From positions 152,700,397 to 152,764,396 of the forward strand of contig NC_072790.1 of assembly GCF_028583425.1 (NCBI RefSeq): a DNA stretch of 64,000 nucleotides, read 5' to 3'. The first letter of the stretch is position 1, and each line of letters begins with the position of its first letter. This document shows positions 58,069-64,000 of this stretch, in pieces. Source of the stretch: Eublepharis macularius (taxonomy: Eukaryota; Chordata; Lepidosauria; Squamata; Eublepharidae). The notes under the pieces were generated by a model. That model did no database searches. It had not been told where the DNA came from and worked only from the letters and a program-made list of their open reading frames with translations. A program made the position numbers and the translations under genes.

Positions 58069-60401
58069 ATGGCTAGATTCTACAAATTATTGGAAAACGA
58101 ACTGGTACCTTTTCTGAAAGAGGTAATGAATGGAATTTTAAAAGGACAAAAGATACCAGAGTCTTGGAATGAGGCCAACATATCATTGATTCCAAAAGAA
58201 AATCAAGATTTGAGTAACGTCAAGAATTATCGACCTATTTCGTTGTTAAATAATGATTACAAAATTTTTGCAAAAATTTTGGCGGAGAGATTAAAGGACT
58301 GGTTAGTTGAGATTATTGCAGAAGAGCAAGCAGGGTTCCTTCCAAACAGGCAAATCAGAGACAATTTGAGAACTGTAGTAAATGCTATAGAATACTATGA
58401 CAAACATTGTGAAAGGGAAGTTGGTTTCTTCTTTGTGGATGCGGAAAAAGCGTTTGACAATTTGAACTGGAATTTTATGTTTGCCACAATGGAAAGGTTG
58501 CAAATGGGAAAAGATTTTATTCAAGCAGTAAAAGCAATACATAGAGACCAATGTGCGGCAATTGTAGTAAATGATGAGCTAACAAAAAAAATGGAAATAA
58601 GAAAAGGTACAAGACAGGGGTGCCCATTATCTCCATTGTTGTTCATCTTGATTTTGGAACTGTTATTGATTCAAATAAGAGAAGATGAGGCTATAAGAGG
58701 CATAAGGATTAAAGAATTTACCTACAAGGTTAGAGCTTTTGCAGATGATGTGATGGTCATAGTGGAAGATCCAATACAAAATATGCCAAAGTTGCTTGAT
58801 AAGATAAAAAGAGTTCGGAGATCTGGCTGGATTTTATGTTAATAAGAAGAAATCAAAGATATTATGTAAGAATATGACTAAACAAAAGCAGCAAGAATTA
58901 ATGGAAATTACTGATTGTGAAGTAACACATAAAGTTAAATATCTTGGATTTGAGTTAACAGCGAAGAATATTGATTTATTTAAGAATAATTATGAAAAGC
59001 TATGGCAACAGATTGATAGAGATATGATTAAATGGAATAAACTAAATCTATCATGGCTGGGAAGAATAGCGGCAGTTAAAATGAATGTTACCACGGATCA
59101 TGTTTCTATTACAAACAATTCCAATTATTAGAGACACTAAACAATTTGAAAAATGGCAGAGGAAGATCTCTGACTTTGTGTGGGCAAGCAAGAAACCATG
59201 TGTAAAAATGAAAGTTTTGTGTGACGCTAAAGAAAGAGGTGGACTGCAGTTGCCAAATATTAGACTACACCACGAAGCAATATGTTTAGTTTGGTTATAA
59301 GAGTGGATGTCACTGAAAGATTGTAAGCTCTTAACATTGGAAGGTTATAAGAAGCTGTTCGGATGGCATGTCTACTTGTGGCAGGATAAAATAAAAGCTG
59401 ATTCTATGTTTTTGCATCATTATATCAGAAGGAGCCTCTTCACGATCTGGAAAAAATATAAAAAATATCTGGGTGAAGGCATCCCCTCTTGGGTGGTACC
59501 GTTTGAAGTGATTGATCCGAGAGCTATCTACAATGAAGAACAATGTTTACCATATAAAGAGATATTGATTATGGAACAGAAAATGATAAGAATTAAATCG
59601 GAGGAAGAGTTATCTTCTTGTTATAGATGGTTCCAATATAGACAGATCAGAGATCTTTATAATTCGGATTGTTCAAAAGAAGGAATTAAATGGGAAAACT
59701 CAGAGTTGGAAGAGACTATACTACAAGAAAGCAAAAAGAAGATATCTAAGATTTACAAAATACTTTTGAAGTGGTATACAGAGGATGAGACGGTCAAAGT
59801 ACAGATGGTGAAGTGGGCAATTAATTGTCATAAAGAAATAACAATGGAATCATGGGAATATTTATGGAAAACTACACTGAAGATTTCAACTTGTACCAGT
59901 ATTAAAGAGAATGTTTATAAAATGATCTATAGATGGTATTTAACGCCAAAGAAGATTGCGCTTGGAAATGCTAACATGTCAGATAAATGCTGGAAATGTA
60001 AAAAGCATGAAGGATCATTGTATCATATGTGGTGGACATGTGAAATAGCCAGACAGTTCTGGGGAGATATTATAGAAGTAATAAATGAGATATTGCAGAT
60101 TCAAATAAAGAAGAACCCAGAACTATTGCTATTGAACTTAAACATGGAAGATGTTCCTACTCAATAGTGAACATTACTATTTTATATGACGACGGCAGCA
60201 AGACTTTTATATGCGCAAAAATGGAAGGTGCAAGAAATACCAACTATTGAAGATTGGATGCATAAATTGTTGTACATGGCGGAAATGGATAAAATGACAA
60301 GGAAGCTGAGAGATCAGAATCCAGCAGAATTTTTTACGGACTGGGGAAGATTGAAAACATATTTAGAAAAGAAGTGGGACGTAAAGGGGGAATTATGGTA
60401 A
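58069..60401 (+). pseudogene. L1 ORF2 fragment: reverse transcriptase to C-terminus
   Basis: ORF2 supplies endonuclease and reverse transcriptase for L1. The N-terminal endonuclease is absent. The RT core shows NYRPISLLN, EQAGFLPNRQ, FFVDAEKAFDNLNW, GTRQGCPLSPLLF and the catalytic FADDVMV (near 58740). Downstream come LSWLGRIAAVKMN and a C-terminal CWKCKKHEGSLYHMWW cysteine-rich motif near 59990. Lesions: a frameshift at the A run 58806-58810, a second near 59091, TAA at 59298-59300, and TAG plus TGA at 60165-60170. The normal stop is at 60399. It cannot make a working protein. Confidence 0.95.
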
Positions 60402-60842
60402 TTTGAAAATTATTAGAATGGATTTGTTATTAGAAGAGATAGAGTCTTTACCATATGAAGTGAAGTATTAGCTAATTGTTAGCCCAAATGTAAGTGGACT
60501 TAGAGTTAATAGATATTGTTAGAATTACTAAAGTAGATGTTTTATCCGTTAGTTTAAATTTAAATATATGTGGAGCTAATATAAAGTAATAGATAATAGA
60601 TTTTAAGTTTATAACAATATTTTTGAAGTTAATAGATAGGGCTTAGTTGAATAAAAGAGTAAGTAAACATGAGATAAGGAGTTACAGAAAAAGGGGACAG
60701 ATTGGGACTAGATTAGGCTATAAGGTTGGAGAGCTGTTGGAAGTACTGGAAAAGGGGGGGAGGGAAAGGGTGGGGGAAAGGATAATGAGATGCTATTTGA
60801 AAGTTGTATATTAACATTCTCACCTAATAAAAATTTTTCTAA
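58069..60842 (+). mobile_element. L1 LINE, 5'-truncated, with 17-bp target-site duplication
   Basis: TAAACCTAAATGCATTG occurs perfectly on both sides (58052-58068 and 60843-60859). The insert starts within ORF2 just before the reverse-transcriptase core and ends after a 3' UTR with AATAAA (60826-60831). A G-rich tract lies near 60750. There is no long A tail. The long perfect duplication is typical of L1 and marks the youngest LINE in the window. Confidence 0.96.
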
Positions 60843-60859
60843 TAAACCTAAATGCATTG

Positions 60860-62333
60860 GTTTAAATGATTTCAGGGTCACCCTGCATGGTTCTGAAACT
60901 TTTGCATCCAAAGGGAAAGATATCCCACCAAAAGTGATTTAAAATATAAATACACTTTTACAAACAGTAAGCCACAGAGTAGTTGGCAGAAATTCCACAT
61001 TCACCCCATCCCAAGATCTGTAGGTATGTTGAGGTCCATATGGATCTGTTGCACATGGGAAAGTTAATCTACATGCCCAAAGGAATGTTTGCACTAACTG
61101 GGTCCATCCTTTGAAACTGGAATCACCATTATAATAAAACTGGAATCACCAGACAATGTGTGGGCCACAATCCCTACCACCTGTTGATATCTCTGTATGA
61201 TCTACCACTGGACTATCTCGCTAGATTAGGATGATAAATATATGCTAGAGGAATGTCTGAACAAACGGGCATCTTTTTGGTCAGATTAATTACAAGAACC
61301 TCTCCCAAATACTGATTTCTTTCTTTGTGTCTTTTAGGTCAGTGTCTTGCTAGATTATAGCCACAAAATATAGTTTAGCACTAAGGATATATATATTAGA
61401 TTTCATCATCTTATTTGGAGTAGATCTTTTGTTATCCTAACAAGACTTAGCACTTAGACTACTCAAATATGCTTCAGCTATTCTTGAACAGCACTGTAAA
61501 CGGAGATTACTTATTACTGTACTGCATTTGGGGAAGCATATAGGCCTTATGCCAGGTGCCAAAATTTTGGCCATCAGTGCCATCTAGGGGGACAAATGCT
61601 CATAATGGTTTTGGACTACAGTTGTTAAGTGGAATTCTCTTAATTCCTCTTTGCCAAATTTCTCCCTGATATTCAGCAATTCATTTTTATTCTTCTTTTT
61701 AGGAATTTGAATCAATTTCAAATCAATTCCTCTTTTATGAAGAGGAAGATTTGATTTGGTAACACAATACTGAGGCCTACCTTGCTGCCAGCCTGTGCAT
61801 GCTGTTAAACACGAGAGAGTAACCTACTTGAAAAGATAGCTAACAAGGTGAAAACACACGAGTAGGAAAAAGCAGTCACAGATTGTATCAAAAATAATAT
61901 AATGGAGTACAAACTCTTCAGGCCCGATCAAGAGAATCAACAAGAATCAAGTGCAAATACAAAACATGGTGCACATTACCACTGAAACCATGTGCACCTA
62001 TGCACTATACAAACAGTATATTAAAGTTCAATAGGAAGATGTCCAGAAGGTAAGTCAAAGAAGTCTGTAGTGAAGAAGACCTCTAATAGGTAAGAATAGT
62101 CAATAGAGTCAGTGACGCTGTTGTTTTCTTCCAGGTGGAGCTGTAACCAGAGGGCTGCAACAGGTGTAGTCCATGATGCCCGACAGACAGTGGTGGCTTA
62201 GTTCCACTGTTTCGTGTTTGCCACGTCTTCGGGGGCAAGATGTAACCACCACAGCAAAAATCAAACAAGCATATCACATCATTTAGGACAGTCAATTTCT
62301 GTGTAGTCACAATGAGTCTCAACTGGTGTCCAC
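60860..62333. other. AT-rich stretch without a supported gene
   Basis: No recognised element or coding motif. Confidence 0.45.
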
Positions 62334-62707
62334 AAACTGACCTTCCCAATGTCCAATACCCATGAAATTTGCAGGGGACATAGTGCTCACTGTCCTCCAA
62401 AGTTTCAGAGAGATTACACCCTGGGAAAGGCATGATCCATGGGTCCTTCCCTTTGTTGTCATTTTCTCTCCACAGTGGCAAAAACGGGACTCTCTGATGG
62501 AAGCTACTTTGAGGGGTTACAAACTGACCTTCCCAATGTCCAATTCCCACCAAATTTGCAGGGGACATAGTCCTCATTGTCCTCCAAAGACCCCCCAAGA
62601 TTCCAAGAGATTGCACCCCAGGAAAGGCATGATCCATGGGTCTCCCCCTTTGCTGTCATTTTCTCCTCACAGTGGCAGAAACAGGACTCTCTTCTGGAAG
62701 TACTTTG
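62334..62707. repeat. tandem duplication of about 187 bp
   Basis: AAACTGACCTTCCCAATGTC starts at 62334 and again at 62521. Both copies carry TTTGCAGGGGACATAGT, GGCATGATCCATGGGTC and CAGTGGCA. The copies differ by several substitutions and a small indel. Confidence 0.9.
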
Positions 62708-62955
62708 AAGGGTTAAAGCCAGAAGGAAAGCCAGAAGTAGTTCAGACAGAGTTCAGTCCCTGCCGTTGCCAGGAGAATTGATCAAAAAGGCCTCAGACTG
62801 TCTGGCTTGACAAACAGCTGACAAAGGCAACGAATGAGGCTTGCAACGACCACTTGTTTGTTTAGAATGGAGCCTCACGAACAGCTTGTTCACCAACAGA
62901 CGAACAGGCTGTTCGTTGTTTTTTTCTGTTCCTAATGCTGTTCATGCCCATGTCT
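62708..62955. mobile_element. one end of a hAT-type MITE related to 32077-32862
   Basis: CAGACTGTCTGGCTTGA, GCCTCACGAACAGCTTG and GGCTGTTCGTTG match the right part of the MITE at 32077. The right end, reversed, reads AGACATGGGCATGAACA. No matching left end or 8-bp duplication was found, so it is truncated or rearranged, perhaps together with the adjacent duplication. Confidence 0.7.
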
Positions 62956-62959
62956 TGTC

Positions 62960-64000
62960 ATTACAGCTTCATTTCCTGGACTGGGTTCACCATTCTGGAA
63001 ACTACTTTAATGGACTGAAACAGTGAGTTCCGGGTGTACTTCTAGCTTATTTGTTTCATTTTGCACGCCCCTGATAAATACAACGCAAGGGCAGCTTTCA
63101 ACAGTTGCTGTGCTGCATTTGGAGTATTTCCGTAGTTTGTTAAACTTTCACAACATTCACAGTGACAATTGATGGCTAAGCAGCATTTCCTGAGCAATTG
63201 GCATTTAAGCAAGAGCCAAAAAAAGTTTGATTAGGCAGTTCAGACTTTGTTTAAAATGAGCTGCAATGTGGTAACCTTCACTTACGCAATATAGCATCAT
63301 TAATTTTAATCAGTCATGTTTGTTGGAGGTTTTCTTTCTGCATTGCAAGAGGCCCAATTAAAGTCTAATGCAACATTTACATCTATGTCTTTATACACAA
63401 GGCTGTCTTAATGAAAATATCTGTCTCTTTCTCTTGACATCTTATCATTGAAATGACCCCAGCTGACTTAAGTATTTACATAGCTATAGGCAGCATACTG
63501 ATAATCATATGCTGTATTTCACATTTCAATCTTATACTGACAAGTAAGAAGGTATCAAAGACCTACTTTGCATACTGAAACACTAGGATGTACTTTTTTT
63601 AACTTTCCAGAGGGACTAAAAGAAATATGTTTGCTCCGTTCTTAAATATTCAAATTTGCTCTCTAAATTACAGTTCCTCTTGATAAAACAGCAATGCTTA
63701 TGACCCTGTGAGCTTTGTTATAATGGACCCATTCATCTGGAGGTACTTTGATTTGTCCTTTTTTATCTTCTTTGGAAAATACCAAATTTAGCTACTCAAG
63801 GAAGGAATTCTGAAGTGGGAAAAAGGTGATCAAATTATATTTAATCCAGGCCTCCCACATCCAGATCAATGGGATGATAAACAATTTTTACACTTCCTAA
63901 CGTAATTAGCACCTAATTATTTTGGACCAAGTGTACTAAGTAATTTCCAGATTTGTGAATATAATGGCTACTATGTTTTCCTTACAAGCAATTAGGGTAC
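62960..64000. other. AT-rich stretch without a supported gene
   Basis: No recognised coding, RNA or repeat signature. Confidence 0.45.

Overview
The window looks like intergenic or intronic nuclear DNA from a squamate reptile (lizard or gecko type). No intact host protein-coding gene was recognised. The lineage call rests on the repeat mix: a 5S-rRNA-derived SINE, tRNA-derived SINEs of the lizard type, many L2/CR1-type LINE fragments, Penelope-like elements with a GIY-YIG endonuclease, an L1 copy, and several hAT families with 8-bp target-site duplications (TSDs). All family names come from reading the sequence; no database was searched.

Layout. 1-6.7 kb: a tRNA-derived SINE, a 5S-derived SINE and a GC-rich repeat. 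6.7-11.6 kb: a minus-strand LINE carrying a hAT-type MITE, which itself carries a solo LTR, plus a 7SL RNA pseudogene and a possible second LTR. A plus-strand LINE with a short Penelope 3' fragment follows. 14.8-17.6 kb: a processed RHOC-like pseudogene cut in two by a LINE. 20.6-24.5 kb: a 3.9-kb foldback element whose two long arms carry 155-bp tandem arrays. 25.0-26.1 kb: a Penelope-like element. 27.6-36 kb: LINE fragments, two further hAT-type MITEs and a palindromic MITE. 37.2-38.6 kb: a probable solo LTR.

40.06-55.2 kb is one stack of nested insertions. A minus-strand LINE was hit by a plus-strand LINE, that LINE by a tRNA-derived SINE, and the SINE by an 11.7-kb hAT transposon (41468-53180) with 8-bp CACTACAC duplications. 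The hAT element contains a near-complete transposase (47087-49828, minus strand) broken only by one TAG and two frameshifts, both at long G/C homopolymers. It also holds internal duplications, a 168-bp tandem array and about 2.3 kb of unrelated DNA. A decayed relative of the same transposase lies at 55.9-57.0 kb.

58.07-60.84 kb is a 5'-truncated L1 with a perfect 17-bp TSD. The last 3 kb holds a tandemly duplicated segment and one end of another MITE of the hAT type. The remaining AT-rich stretches show no supported gene. The most unusual items are the foldback element, the large hAT element and the 7SL pseudogene with its own TSD.
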